Below, one piece after another: positions 40,668-50,109 of a DNA stretch of 64,000 nucleotides. Origin of the DNA: Oxalobacteraceae bacterium CAVE-383 (GTDB lineage Bacteria > Pseudomonadota > Gammaproteobacteria > Burkholderiales > Burkholderiaceae_D); NCBI GenBank assembly GCA_004134995.1, contig REGP01000001.1, positions 124,001-188,000 on the forward strand. Reading direction: 5' to 3'. Each line of letters opens with the position of its first letter. The stretch's first letter is position 1. Position numbers and translations under genes: made by a program. Below the pieces are notes generated by a model. The model was given only the letters and a program-made list of their open reading frames with translations. It was not told the origin of the DNA and did no database searches.

Positions 40668-42662
40668 ATGACATCGACACTTCCAACCGAAAAAATGGCC
40701 AACGCGATTCGCGCATTGGCAATGGACGCAGTTCAGAAAGCCAATTCCGGCCACCCCGGCATGCCGATGGGCATGGCCGATATCGCAGTCGCTTTATGGG
40801 CCGGGCACTATCGCCATAATCCGGCGAATCCTAAATGGGCCAATCGCGACCGCTTCGTGCTGTCGAACGGCCACGGTTCGATGCTGCAATATGCGCTGCT
40901 GCACCTGACGGGCTACGACCTGTCGATGGAAGATCTGAAGCAATTCCGCCAACTGCATTCCAAAACGCCGGGCCATCCCGAAGTCGATGTCACGCCGGGC
41001 GTCGAAACCACCACCGGCCCGCTGGGCCAGGGCCTGACCAACGCGGTCGGCATGGCGCTCGCCGAAAAACTGCTGGCGACAGAATTCAACAAGCCCGGCC
41101 TGGCCGTGGTCGATCATCACACTTATGCTTTCGTCGGCGACGGCTGCCTGATGGAAGGCATTTCGCATGAAGCCTGTTCGCTGGCCGGCGCGCTGCGCCT
41201 GTCGAAGCTGATCGTGCTGTACGACGATAACGGCATTTCCATCGACGGCAAGGTCGAAGGCTGGTTCCGCGACGATACCCCGAAACGTTTCGAAGCCTAT
41301 GGCTGGAACGTGATTCCGGCGGTCGACGGCCACAGCGTCGAGGCCGTCAGCGCGGCGATCGCCAAGGCCAAGGCGGCCGACAAGCCGACCCTCATTTGCT
41401 GTAAATCCATCATCGGCAAGGGTTCGCCGAACCTGGCCGGCACCGACAAGGTGCATGGCGCGGCCCTCGGCGATGCTGAAATCGCGGCGGTGCGCGAAGC
41501 GGTGAACTGGCCGCATGAACCGTTCCACGTGCCCGCCGACGTCTATGCCGCCTGGGATGCCAAGCCCGCCGGCGCCAAACTGGAAAGCGCCTGGAACGAT
41601 CTGTTCGCGGCCTACGCCAAACAATATCCCGAGTTGTCCGCCGAATTGCAGCGCCGCATTGCCGGCCGCCTGCCCGACGGCTTCGCAAAAACGGTGCAGG
41701 ATTACATTGCCGCCTGCGTCGATAAAAAGGAAACCATCGCCACCCGCAAGGCCAGCCAGAACGCCATCCAGGCCTATGCGCAGGTTTTGCCGGAATTCCT
41801 CGGCGGTTCGGCCGACCTGACCGCGTCCAACCTGACCAACTGGAAAGAATCGGTCGCGGTGCGCGCCGAGCAGTGGGGCAACCACATCAACTACGGCGTG
41901 CGCGAATTCGGCATGAGCGCGATCATGAACGGCATCGCCCTGCATGGCGGCTATCTGCCGTTCGGCGCCACCTTCCTCACATTCTCCGATTACAGCCGCA
42001 ATGCACTGCGCATGGCGGCGCTGATGAAACTGCGCTCGATTTTCGTGTTCACGCACGATTCGATCGGCCTGGGCGAAGACGGCCCGACCCACCAATCGGT
42101 CGAACACGTTTCCAGCCTGCGCCTGATCCCGCACCTGGATAACTGGCGGCCATGCGATACCGTGGAGTCGGCCGTGGCCTGGCAGCAGGCGATCGAACGC
42201 AAGGACGGTCCGAGCACGCTGATCTTCTCGCGCCAGAACCTGCCGTTCCAGCCGCGCAGCGCGGCCCAGATCGCCGATATCCGGCGCGGCGGCTACATCC
42301 TGCGCGATGCGCCCGGCGCCAAGGCGATCCTGATCGCGACCGGTTCCGAAATCGAACTGGCGACCAAGGCCGCCGATGCGCTGGCGGCCGAAGGCATCGC
42401 GGTGCGTGTAGTTTCGATGCCTAGCACCGATGTATTCGATCGCCAGGACGCGGCTTACAAGGCCGGCGTCCTGCAGCACGGCCTGCCGCGGGTCGCCATT
42501 GAAGCCGGCGTAACCTCGTTCTGGTACAAATACGTCGGACTGGAAGGCGCCGTGGTCGGTATCGACACCTTCGGCGAATCGGCGCCGGCGGGCGAACTAT
42601 TCAAGCATTTCGGTTTCACAACGGACAACGTTGTGACCAAAGTGAAGCTGGTTTTGGCTTGA
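40668..42662 (+). CDS. tkt: Transketolase
   Basis: Thiamine-diphosphate enzyme of the pentose phosphate or Calvin pathway. The 664-residue protein has the TPP-binding motif [13 protein letters not shown] to [10 protein letters not shown], the middle Pyr domain with the catalytic Glu in [11 protein letters not shown], and the C-terminal domain. ATG 40668 ([18 protein letters not shown]) matches the family start; an in-frame ATG at 40623 adds 15 residues. TAAAAT at 40587-40592 may be the -10. Adjacent gap suggests a carbon-metabolism pair. Confidence 0.96.
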   Translation: MTSTLPTEKMANAIRALAMDAVQKANSGHPGMPMGMADIAVALWAGHYRHNPANPKWANRDRFVLSNGHGSMLQYALLHLTGYDLSMEDLKQFRQLHSKTPGHPEVDVTPGVETTTGPLGQGLTNAVGMALAEKLLATEFNKPGLAVVDHHTYAFVGDGCLMEGISHEACSLAGALRLSKLIVLYDDNGISIDGKVEGWFRDDTPKRFEAYGWNVIPAVDGHSVEAVSAAIAKAKAADKPTLICCKSIIGKGSPNLAGTDKVHGAALGDAEIAAVREAVNWPHEPFHVPADVYAAWDAKPAGAKLESAWNDLFAAYAKQYPELSAELQRRIAGRLPDGFAKTVQDYIAACVDKKETIATRKASQNAIQAYAQVLPEFLGGSADLTASNLTNWKESVAVRAEQWGNHINYGVREFGMSAIMNGIALHGGYLPFGATFLTFSDYSRNALRMAALMKLRSIFVFTHDSIGLGEDGPTHQSVEHVSSLRLIPHLDNWRPCDTVESAVAWQQAIERKDGPSTLIFSRQNLPFQPRSAAQIADIRRGGYILRDAPGAKAILIATGSEIELATKAADALAAEGIAVRVVSMPSTDVFDRQDAAYKAGVLQHGLPRVAIEAGVTSFWYKYVGLEGAVVGIDTFGESAPAGELFKHFGFTTDNVVTKVKLVLA

Positions 42663-42680
42663 ATCCGGTTTAAAAAAATA

Positions 42681-42701
42681 AGAGGCTGTGCAACAGCCTC
42701 T
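42681..42701 (+). terminator. Terminator-like hairpin between tkt and gap
   Basis: AGAGGCTGT (42681-42689) and ACAGCCTCT (42693-42701) form a perfect 9-bp stem with a 3-nt loop. The following AAAAGAGATTTTT is only weakly T-rich, so it may be a partial terminator. Confidence 0.65.
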
Positions 42702-42748
42702 AAAAGAGATTTTTAAAAAATTCCTAAACTTTGCATGGAGCACACAGC

Positions 42749-43759
42749 ATGACAATTAAAGTTGCAATCAACGGCTACGGCCGCATCGGCCGCAATATTC
42801 TGCGCGCGCACTATGAAGGCGGCAAGAAACACGACATCGAAATCGTCGCGATCAACGATCTGGGCGATCCGAAAACCAATGCCCACCTGACCCAGTACGA
42901 CACCGCGCACGGCAAATTCCCCGGCACCGTGACGGTCGACGGCGATTCGATCGTGGTCAACGGCGACCGCATCAAGGTGCTGGCGCAGCGCAATCCGGCC
43001 GATCTGCCATGGGCCGCGCTGGGCGTGGACGTGGTGCTGGAATGCACCGGCTTCTTCACCACCAAGGCCAAGGCCAGCGCGCATATCGCGGGCGGCGCCA
43101 AGAAAGTCATCATCTCGGCCCCGGGCGGCGCGGATGTCGACGCAACGGTCGTATTCGGCGTCAATGAAAAAGTGCTGAAGGCGTCCGATACCGTGATCTC
43201 GAATGCTTCCTGCACCACCAACTGCCTGGCCCCGCTGGTCAAGCCGCTGCATGAAAAAATCGGCCTGGTGAACGGCCTGATGACAACCATTCACTCCTAT
43301 ACCAACGATCAGGTCCTGACCGACGTGTATCACGAAGACCTGCGCCGCGCCCGTTCGGCCACGCATTCGATGATTCCGACCAAGACCGGCGCGGCTGCCG
43401 CGATCGGCCTGGTGATGCCGGAACTCAACGGCAAGCTGGACGGCTTCGCGATCCGCGTGCCGACCATCAACGTGTCGATCGTCGATCTGTCCTTCGTCGC
43501 CGCGCGCGATACGACAGTCGATGAAGTCAACGCCGTCCTCAAGGCCGCCGCCGAAGGCGAACTCAAGGGCATCCTGGCTTATCAGACCGAACCGCTGGTG
43601 TCGATCGACTTCAACCACGATCCGGCTTCGTCGACAGTGGATGCGGCGCTGACCAAGGTTTCCGGCCGCCTGGTCAAGGTTGCTTCGTGGTACGACAACG
43701 AGTGGGGCTTCTCGAACCGGATGCTCGATACCACCGTGGCGCTGATGGCCGCAAAATAA
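42749..43759 (+). CDS. gap: Type I glyceraldehyde-3-phosphate dehydrogenase
   Basis: Glycolytic and gluconeogenic enzyme. The 336-residue protein shows the NAD-binding start [13 protein letters not shown], the active-site cysteine in [13 protein letters not shown], and the C-terminal [12 protein letters not shown]. The ATG at 42749 follows GGAG; an upstream in-frame start at 42731 is unlikely. A strong terminator follows. Confidence 0.97.
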   Translation: MTIKVAINGYGRIGRNILRAHYEGGKKHDIEIVAINDLGDPKTNAHLTQYDTAHGKFPGTVTVDGDSIVVNGDRIKVLAQRNPADLPWAALGVDVVLECTGFFTTKAKASAHIAGGAKKVIISAPGGADVDATVVFGVNEKVLKASDTVISNASCTTNCLAPLVKPLHEKIGLVNGLMTTIHSYTNDQVLTDVYHEDLRRARSATHSMIPTKTGAAAAIGLVMPELNGKLDGFAIRVPTINVSIVDLSFVAARDTTVDEVNAVLKAAAEGELKGILAYQTEPLVSIDFNHDPASSTVDAALTKVSGRLVKVASWYDNEWGFSNRMLDTTVALMAAK

Positions 43760-43794
43760 AATCTTGCAGCAGGCATCAGGCATGCAAAGCATGC

Positions 43795-43829
43795 AAAAAA
43801 CCCCGTAAGCGATTACGGGGTTTTTTTTT
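43795..43829 (+). terminator. Intrinsic terminator of gap
   Basis: CCCCGTAA (43801-43808) and TTACGGGG (43813-43820) with loop GCGA, flanked by six A and nine T residues. Confidence 0.95.
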
Positions 43830-43871
43830 CGTCCCGATTTTTGTACCCGGGAGCTTATTTGCATCGATGTT

Positions 43872-44040
43872 GTCTGACAGACGCGTATGCCAATGTTGCT
43901 GCAATGCCACATTGGTATTTTCATATTCTGACAGAACTTGTCAGATACACAGCTTTTTTGCCGCTAACATGGAACGAAGCCACCTATAAATCCGGAAATT
44001 CTAGAAAATGCATAAATGCAAAAAAACGCTGATATATAAT
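43872..44040 (+). promoter_or_regulatory. Promoter and operator-like region of the type I secretion locus
   Basis: The AT-rich spacer between gap and the TolC-like gene (43760-44162) carries repeated elements: GTCTGACAGAC at 43872-43882, and TCTGACA GAACT TGTCAGA at 43927-43945, so TCTGACA occurs three times (twice direct, once inverted). CCAATGT (43890-43896) is mirrored by ACATTGG (43909-43915), and TGCAT/ATGCA flank AA at 44009-44020. TATAAT at 44035-44040 is a consensus -10, leaving a leader of about 115 nt. No known regulator's site is recognised. Confidence 0.55.
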
Positions 44041-44162
44041 GCCAAAACTTAACTAAATAACAAGTTTTTAGTTTTCCGTAGTCAACTCAATATAAACATA
44101 ATCGTTTTAAAACAAGTAATTACCAATTCGGGTAGCAAGTGCCAGTAAAGGGGAAGCCGGGG

Positions 44163-45998
44163 ATGCAGGGGCGTAGATATACGACAAGTCGTGCGACTGC
44201 GAATGTCCTGTCGGCGGCTTGCATGCTATTTTGTGGTGCATTATTTGGCGTCTTCCCGCTGCCGGCTTCGGCCCAGACCGCGGCACAGTCACAAGCGCAA
44301 GCCCAGGCCAAGGCCCAGGCGCAAATCCAGGAACAGAATCGCATACAAAACCAGGCTGAAGCGCAGCAGCGCAATCAGCTGCCTTCGGCCGCGCCATCAC
44401 AACCCTTGCAACCGGTGGCGCCCCCGATTCCCGACACGCCAAATCCTGCGCCGGCGCCAATTCCACCAATCCCGTCAGCGCCGCTGGACACCACATTGCC
44501 GCCGGTGCCGCCCGCGCCCGATACATCCGCCGGCAGCGCCGTCACCGCCAGCGAATATGCGCGCAACCTGAAATCGCAGGACCAGCTTAAGACGCCTGAA
44601 CAACTGGCGCGCGCCGCCGACCAGGATCTGTTTCAATTGCTCCAGTACGGCGACGCCAGCGGCGACGGCAAGGTGATTCCGCTGCCGGTGGACGACACCG
44701 CCGCCCTCGGCGACGACCTGCCGGTGCAGGACCGCATCTCGCTGGAAGAAGCGCTCGATCGCACCGTCAACAACAGCTACAGTTTCAAGGCCATCCTCGC
44801 GCAGACCGAAGGCGCCGGCTATGCCCGCAAGGCCGCGCTGGGCCAGCTCGGCCCGGCGGTCGATGTGCGCACGCAGCGCGGCCGCGAATTTTCGTCGCCG
44901 GCCTCGATCATCGATCCGGATACCGGCAAGGCCGTGCTCAACAGCAACCATCGCCGCTGGGATGCGACCGTGCAGCTGCGCCAGCCCTTGTTCCAGCCCG
45001 GTTCCTACTTCGATTACAAAAAGACCGGCCGCCTGGCCGATGCCGCCGATGCGCGCCGCGAGGATGCGCGCTCGATGCTGTACTACACCACCATCAAGGC
45101 CTATTTCGACCTGCTCAAGGCCTATTCGCTGCTGTCCTTCGCGCAAGCCTATGAAAAGCGCATGGAGCAATTGCAGGATTACATGCAGAAACGCCTGGAT
45201 GGCGGCGGCGCCAGCAAGATCGATCTGGAGCGCGTGCGCGGCCGCACGCTGTCGGCGCAATCGTCGGTGATTGAAAGCCAGGGCGCGCTGGAAAGCTCGA
45301 TGGTGTCGATGGAGCAATTGACCGGCGTCCGCGCTTCCAGGATGGTGCTGCCGGAACACATCATGCCGCCGGTGCCGGCCACCTCCAGGCAGGCCATGGC
45401 GAACGTCTACGAAAACAATCCGGGCATTCTCGCCGCGCGCAAGGAAACCGAAGCCGCGGCCGAAGAGTTGAAATCGGCGCGTTCGCGCTTTTCGCCGACC
45501 TTCGCGATCGAGCTGTCGCAACAGCGCTATGCCGGCGCCGGCGGCGACAACACGCTGACCATCGACCGCAAAGCGATGGTAGTGATGACGATGAATCTGC
45601 TCAACGGCGGTTCCGACTACTATTACCAAAAGGAAATCGGCACCAAATTCGTCGAAAAGAGCAATACCGCGGCCGATATCGAGCGCAAGGTCAAGGAGCA
45701 GCTGGAAGTCAATTACCGCACGCTGCTGGCGATCACCAAGCGCAGCGGCATTGCGCGCCAGGAATACCTGACCAATACCAAGGTCGCCGACGAGTTCCTC
45801 GAGCAGTTGAGCACCGGCAGCAAGCAACTGCTGGACGTGCTCGACGCCTATCAGCGCGCCTATCAGTCGCGGGTCGACTTCGCGCAATTGCTTTTCCTGC
45901 AGTCCGATATCAGTTACCAGATCCTGCGCAATGCCGGCAGCAATCTGACCGCCGCCGGCGCCGACGCGCCCTCCGTCAACCCGAGCAAGAGCAACTGA
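44163..45998 (+). CDS. TolC-family outer-membrane protein of a type I secretion system
   Basis: Outer-membrane duct for the exporter encoded downstream. The 611-residue precursor has a signal peptide (to PASAQ, about residue 38), then an unusual linker: a Gln/Ala-rich stretch (about 39-70) and a Pro-rich stretch (about 75-125). The TolC domain follows (about 185-600), with helical repeats containing RQPLFQPGSYFDYKK and TGSKQLLDVLDAYQRAYQSR. ATG 44163 is preferred to GTG 44139 because AAGGGGA lies about 9 nt upstream. First gene of the locus; the counterpart of SiiC by position and family. Confidence 0.9.
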   Translation: MQGRRYTTSRATANVLSAACMLFCGALFGVFPLPASAQTAAQSQAQAQAKAQAQIQEQNRIQNQAEAQQRNQLPSAAPSQPLQPVAPPIPDTPNPAPAPIPPIPSAPLDTTLPPVPPAPDTSAGSAVTASEYARNLKSQDQLKTPEQLARAADQDLFQLLQYGDASGDGKVIPLPVDDTAALGDDLPVQDRISLEEALDRTVNNSYSFKAILAQTEGAGYARKAALGQLGPAVDVRTQRGREFSSPASIIDPDTGKAVLNSNHRRWDATVQLRQPLFQPGSYFDYKKTGRLADAADARREDARSMLYYTTIKAYFDLLKAYSLLSFAQAYEKRMEQLQDYMQKRLDGGGASKIDLERVRGRTLSAQSSVIESQGALESSMVSMEQLTGVRASRMVLPEHIMPPVPATSRQAMANVYENNPGILAARKETEAAAEELKSARSRFSPTFAIELSQQRYAGAGGDNTLTIDRKAMVVMTMNLLNGGSDYYYQKEIGTKFVEKSNTAADIERKVKEQLEVNYRTLLAITKRSGIARQEYLTNTKVADEFLEQLSTGSKQLLDVLDAYQRAYQSRVDFAQLLFLQSDISYQILRNAGSNLTAAGADAPSVNPSKSN

Positions 45999-46019
45999 GG
46001 CAAAGGCGGCGCGGACGAT

Positions 46020-46811
46020 ATGGAAGGCGGAAAAGAACAGAACTTCTGGCCGGGTTTCGTGGACGCGTTGTCCAACGTGGTGCTGGTCATGATCTTCGTG
46101 GTCGTGGTGTTCGTGGTGACGCTGTTTTACTACTCGCAGAAACTGGCCGAGTACAAGCTGAATAAATACGTCGAAAAACGCGATACCCAGACCCAGATCA
46201 TGCATCCGGCCACCGCCGGCGCGCACGACCAGGCCAACAGCGAAGTGACGCAGAAGTCATCCAATGCGCCGCAGGCTGCGCAGGACGCCAAGGACAAGCA
46301 GATCAGCGAATTGAAAAACCAGGTGGCGGCCTTGCGCGTTCAGTTGGCCGGGCAGGCGATGGCGTCGGCCGTCGCTGCCGTCACAGGCAGCACGCGCAGC
46401 GAAAACGAGCAGCCGAACCATATTATCGAAGTCAAGCCGGGCGAGAAGGCCAAGGCCACCGAAACCGGCGCGCGCCTGGAAAGCGCCGGGCAGTCGCTGG
46501 TGTTGCACTTCGCCGACGACAGCACCACGCTCGACGATGCCGCCGTCAAAAGCCTGAACGCCGACGTGGCGCCCTGGGTGGAGCAGCTCAAGAAGGGGCA
46601 GGGCAAGATCGTGGTCAGCGGCGCGGTGGGCGCGCTTGGCTATACCGAAGGGCGCCGCCGTGCGTATTATCGCGCGGTCGCGGTGCGCAACCAACTGATC
46701 GCGCTGGGCGTGGAGCCGGGCAAAGTCATCAGCCGCGTGGTGCCGGGCGACGCCACCAGCGACAGCGGCAGCCGCGTATTGCTGCAATTCACCACCCAGG
46801 ATCCAAAATGA
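46020..46811 (+). CDS. MotB/OmpA-like inner-membrane protein, SiiA-like proton-channel partner
   Basis: A 263-residue protein with one N-terminal transmembrane helix (about 17-37) preceded by the MotB-like motif FWPGFVDALSN, where Asp15 occupies the place of the proton-binding Asp of MotB and SiiA. A coiled-coil-prone linker (about 60-115) and an OmpA-like C-terminal domain (about 150-260) follow. In that domain the Asp that contacts diaminopimelate in OmpA/Pal proteins is not evident (VSGAVGALGYTEGRRRA). It probably pairs with the MotA-like protein at 48439. The stop overlaps the hlyD-like start by 4 bp. Confidence 0.82.
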   Translation: MEGGKEQNFWPGFVDALSNVVLVMIFVVVVFVVTLFYYSQKLAEYKLNKYVEKRDTQTQIMHPATAGAHDQANSEVTQKSSNAPQAAQDAKDKQISELKNQVAALRVQLAGQAMASAVAAVTGSTRSENEQPNHIIEVKPGEKAKATETGARLESAGQSLVLHFADDSTTLDDAAVKSLNADVAPWVEQLKKGQGKIVVSGAVGALGYTEGRRRAYYRAVAVRNQLIALGVEPGKVISRVVPGDATSDSGSRVLLQFTTQDPK

Positions 46812-48244
46812 CCGATCTTGCCGACCGCCGCAATCGAATCAAGGCTGCCATGGCGCGGCTCGGGAGCCGTTTGGCGAAACGGCTGGTGCTTGTCCTTGGG
46901 CCGTTGAAGCCCCTGGCCGAGCGCGTCATGGCGCCGGTTTCGCGCCAGCTCGACCGCGGCCTCGACCGCTATCGCGAAATGCCGCGTCCGCGCGTGCTGG
47001 TGCTGGCGATCGCAAGCATCACCCTGGCCCTGTTCCTGTGGTCCTATTTCGCGCAGATCGATATGGTGGTGCGCGGCGAAAACGGGCGCATCGTCTCCTC
47101 CGAACACAATCAGGTGATCCAGCATCTGGAAGGCGGCATCGTCTCCGCCATCGCCACCCGCGAAGGCGCCTTCGTCAAGCGCAACCAGATCCTGATCAGC
47201 ATCGCCGACGTGCGCGCCAACGCCGATCTGGGCGAAGGGCGCGTCAAGCTGCTGGGCCTGCGCGCGCGCGTGGCGCGGCTGCGGGCCGAGGCCGAAGGCG
47301 CGGCTTCGCTGCAGTTGCCGGCCGATCTGCCGGCCACCGAAGCGGCGGTGATCAGCGAAGTGGGCACCTTCAACGCGCGCCGTTCCAAGCTGGAACAGGA
47401 AATCGCCGTATTGCGCCAGCAGGCCGAACAGCGCCGCGGCGAACTCGGCGAAGTGCTGAGCCGCCAGAAGAGCCTGGCCGGCGAATTCGACCTGGCGCAG
47501 CGCCAGTATCAGCTGGTGCACGGCATGTTCCTGCGCAGCGCGGCTTCCCAGATCGAGGATCTGAACGCCCAGGCCAAGGTGCAGGACGTCACCAGCCGCC
47601 TGGCCGCCGCCAATTCGATGGCGCCGCGCCTGAACGCGGCCATCGGCGAAGCCAACGCCAAGATCGGCGAAGCCACCTCGCGCTTCCGCTCGGACGCCCG
47701 CAGCGACCTGACCACCGCCGAAACCGAACTGGCGCAGCAAAGCGAAGAAATCAAGTCGCGCAGCGATCGCGTGTCGCGTTCGGAAGTGCGCGCGCCCATG
47801 GACGGCGTGGTCAACCGGATCTTCATCAATACCATCGGCGGCGTGGTCAAGCCCGGCGATCCGATCCTGGAAATGACGCCGACCACGGAAGAAGTCGTGA
47901 TCGAAGCGCGCGTGCGGCCGACCGACCGCGCCGAGCTGACCATCGGACTGCCGACCCGCGTCAAGGTGACGGCCTACGATTCCGGCGTGTACGGCTCGAT
48001 GCGCGGCGTGGTCACCGAAATCAGCGCCGACACCGTGCCGGACGAGCGCGGCGAGCGCTTCGAGCGCAATTACCGGGTCAAGATCGAAGTGAAGCGGGAT
48101 GCGCGCGAAGGATTGACCGGGCTGCCGCTGCTGCCGGGCATGACCGCGACCGCCGATATCGTGGTCGGGCGCCGCACCGTATGGCAGTATCTGCTGTCGC
48201 CGCTGCGCAAGTTCAGCCAGTCGGCGCTGCGCGAGCCGCGATAG
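46808..48244 (+). CDS. HlyD-family periplasmic adaptor of type I secretion
   Basis: Membrane-fusion protein bridging the ABC exporter and the TolC-like duct. The 478 residues comprise an unusually long cytoplasmic N-terminus (about 60), one transmembrane helix (VLVLAIASITLALFLWSYF), a lipoyl half-motif with QHLEGGIVSAI, a long coiled-coil hairpin (about 140-320), the second lipoyl half (VRAPMDGVVNRIF) and a beta-barrel domain with RPTDRAELTIGLP. Translation is coupled to the MotB-like gene by ATGA. A 194-bp spacer with tandem repeats follows. Confidence 0.93.
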   Translation: MTDLADRRNRIKAAMARLGSRLAKRLVLVLGPLKPLAERVMAPVSRQLDRGLDRYREMPRPRVLVLAIASITLALFLWSYFAQIDMVVRGENGRIVSSEHNQVIQHLEGGIVSAIATREGAFVKRNQILISIADVRANADLGEGRVKLLGLRARVARLRAEAEGAASLQLPADLPATEAAVISEVGTFNARRSKLEQEIAVLRQQAEQRRGELGEVLSRQKSLAGEFDLAQRQYQLVHGMFLRSAASQIEDLNAQAKVQDVTSRLAAANSMAPRLNAAIGEANAKIGEATSRFRSDARSDLTTAETELAQQSEEIKSRSDRVSRSEVRAPMDGVVNRIFINTIGGVVKPGDPILEMTPTTEEVVIEARVRPTDRAELTIGLPTRVKVTAYDSGVYGSMRGVVTEISADTVPDERGERFERNYRVKIEVKRDAREGLTGLPLLPGMTATADIVVGRRTVWQYLLSPLRKFSQSALREPR

Positions 48245-48296
48245 GGAAAATCCCGATTCATCGTCGTATTGCAGTGCAGTATGGTGTGCGTTAATA

Positions 48297-48343
48297 GGGA
48301 ATTTGCAGGGAAATTTGCAGGGGAATTTGCAGCAATTTGGCAG
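48297..48343 (+). repeat. Four tandem copies of a 12-bp repeat
   Basis: GGGAAATTTGCA-type units occur four times in a row (48297-48307, 48308-48319, 48320-48331 and a degenerate fourth to 48342) in the spacer between the hlyD-like and MotA-like genes. The repeat may reflect slippage or a protein-binding array. The rest of the spacer (48344-48438) is AT-rich and could hold a promoter for the downstream genes. Confidence 0.7.
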
Positions 48344-48438
48344 GATGAACCAGGAATGAAGATTGCTTGAAATCGAGGCAAAGTTGTTAAATTTGAAATA
48401 ATCGAATAAACCGCTCAAAAAACGGAAGCCGCTTACCC

Positions 48439-50100
48439 ATGAAAAACTTGCGCAATTACTACGTTCTCGCCGCGATACCGCCGCTGTTCATGTTTGGCGG
48501 CGGCGTCATGTTCCGGGAATTCATCCTGCACGCGATCCATATCAATCCCGTGCTCAATCTGTTCATCATCGCGGTGGCGGTGGGCGGCATCGCGCTGATC
48601 ATCTACAACGTCTACAAGGTCAACTGGGAATACGACAAGCTGATGTCGTTCAAGGCCCGCGTCGACGCCGGCGAATCGATGGATACGCTGGTCGAGGCGC
48701 CGGAATACCAGGGTTCCGAAATCGGCAAGGTGCTCAAGAGCGTGGCCTCCACCAAGGGACGCCTGACCTCGCGCATCGAACAGGAAGCCATCGAGCGCTC
48801 CCTGGCCGATCTGCACGCGCATCTGGAAGCGAAAACCGAATTCCCGCAATTCCTGACCGGCTTCATGATCGCGCTCGGCCTGCTGGGCACCTTTATCGGC
48901 CTGCTGGAAACGCTGGTCAGCACCGCGGCCCTGATCGACGGCTTCGGCAAGGCCAGCCAGGGCGCCGACATGGACGCCTCGTTCATCCACCTGGTGGCCG
49001 ATCTGCAGAAACCGCTGGCCAGCATGGGCACGGCGTTTTCCGCCTCGATGTTCGGCCTGATCGGCTCGCTGGTGCTCGGCTTCACGCTGATGACCTTGCG
49101 CGCCGCCGGCAAGAAACTGCAGACCACCGCGCGCTTTTGCATCAGCAGCATCGTCGAACACGTCATCCACGATGCTTCCGGTCCGGCCGCCACGGTGCGT
49201 CCCGGCCTGTCCGAAGCCTTCCTGGGCGAATTCCTGGGCGACCTGATGGTGTTGCAGCGCGAATCGATCATGGCCTCGCGCAATGCCTCGGATTCGTCGA
49301 TGCAGGCCGGCCTCAAGCTCGACGCAATGAACGAACGCCTGGCGGCCATCTCGGTGCTGTTTTCCGAAAGCATCACCGAATCCAAGAATATGCGGCAACT
49401 GGTCGCGGTCGGTCCGCGCATGCATGAAACCGCGCAGCAGACGCTGGAGGAAATCCGCAGCCTGGGCCAGATGATCAACCAGAAGATGACATCGTCGCGC
49501 GATCTCAGCAGCACGCTGTCGATCCTGGAAGAGCGCCTCACCAATAACGGCGAAATCGCCTTGCGCACGTTCGATACCATTCCGCAGATGATTTCGCTGA
49601 TTCAGGGCGGCCAGAATGCGCTGGCCTCGGCGCTGACGTCGATCCAGTCCCAGCAGGCCGACGCAGCGACAATCAACGAACAGACTGCGCAAACCATGGG
49701 GCAGATGCCGGCGCTGTTCAATCAATTGTCGATGCGCATGGCCGACGAACTCAGTGCGATTCAGCATCAGGGCGAAATCCACGCCACCGTGGCGGCGCGC
49801 CTGGGCGAACTGGGCGGCGCGATTTCCGAGAACTCCGGCAACATCACCCGCGATTCGCTGGCGGCGCGCCAGGTGCAGGTCGATCTGGTCAAGCACTTGG
49901 CCGGCCAGAACAACAGCATCCAGACCATGGCCGTCATTCCGGAAACGCTCAGCACCATTACCGAAGCGCTGCGCCGTTCGAACGTCATGGCGCAGACCAT
50001 CGTCGACGAAATGCGCACCGGCCGCGCGACCATCGTCAAGGACGTGCGTCTGGAGCTGCGCGAAGCGGTGCGCGAGCTGGCTTCGAACGCGGCCAAGTAA
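48439..50100 (+). CDS. MotA/TolQ/ExbB-like proton-channel protein with long cytoplasmic tail, SiiB-like
   Basis: A 553-residue protein with two N-terminal helices (about 8-26 and 38-57), a cytoplasmic loop, then two further helices (about 140-160 and 193-222). GLLGTFIGL at 147-155 is the hallmark of MotA/TolQ/ExbB proton channels. Residues 223-553 form a helical, heptad-like tail, reminiscent of ZorA. With the MotB-like protein it should form an ion-driven inner-membrane complex. Placed between hlyD-like and ABC genes, it is the positional counterpart of SiiB in Salmonella SPI-4; the functional link is inferred. Confidence 0.85.
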   Translation: MKNLRNYYVLAAIPPLFMFGGGVMFREFILHAIHINPVLNLFIIAVAVGGIALIIYNVYKVNWEYDKLMSFKARVDAGESMDTLVEAPEYQGSEIGKVLKSVASTKGRLTSRIEQEAIERSLADLHAHLEAKTEFPQFLTGFMIALGLLGTFIGLLETLVSTAALIDGFGKASQGADMDASFIHLVADLQKPLASMGTAFSASMFGLIGSLVLGFTLMTLRAAGKKLQTTARFCISSIVEHVIHDASGPAATVRPGLSEAFLGEFLGDLMVLQRESIMASRNASDSSMQAGLKLDAMNERLAAISVLFSESITESKNMRQLVAVGPRMHETAQQTLEEIRSLGQMINQKMTSSRDLSSTLSILEERLTNNGEIALRTFDTIPQMISLIQGGQNALASALTSIQSQQADAATINEQTAQTMGQMPALFNQLSMRMADELSAIQHQGEIHATVAARLGELGGAISENSGNITRDSLAARQVQVDLVKHLAGQNNSIQTMAVIPETLSTITEALRRSNVMAQTIVDEMRTGRATIVKDVRLELREAVRELASNAAK

Positions 50101-50109
50101 GCCATCGCC

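Noticed and set aside
46020..50100. MotA/MotB-like pair considered as Zorya (ZorAB) defence genes
   Set aside because: The tail on the MotA-like protein recalls ZorA, but no ZorC, ZorD or ZorE helicase/nuclease genes are nearby; all neighbours are type I secretion genes, so a SiiAB-like role is preferred.
46020..50100. MotA/MotB-like pair considered as flagellar stators
   Set aside because: No flagellar or chemotaxis gene is in the window, the two genes are separated by an hlyD-like gene, and the MotA-like protein has an extra 330-residue tail.
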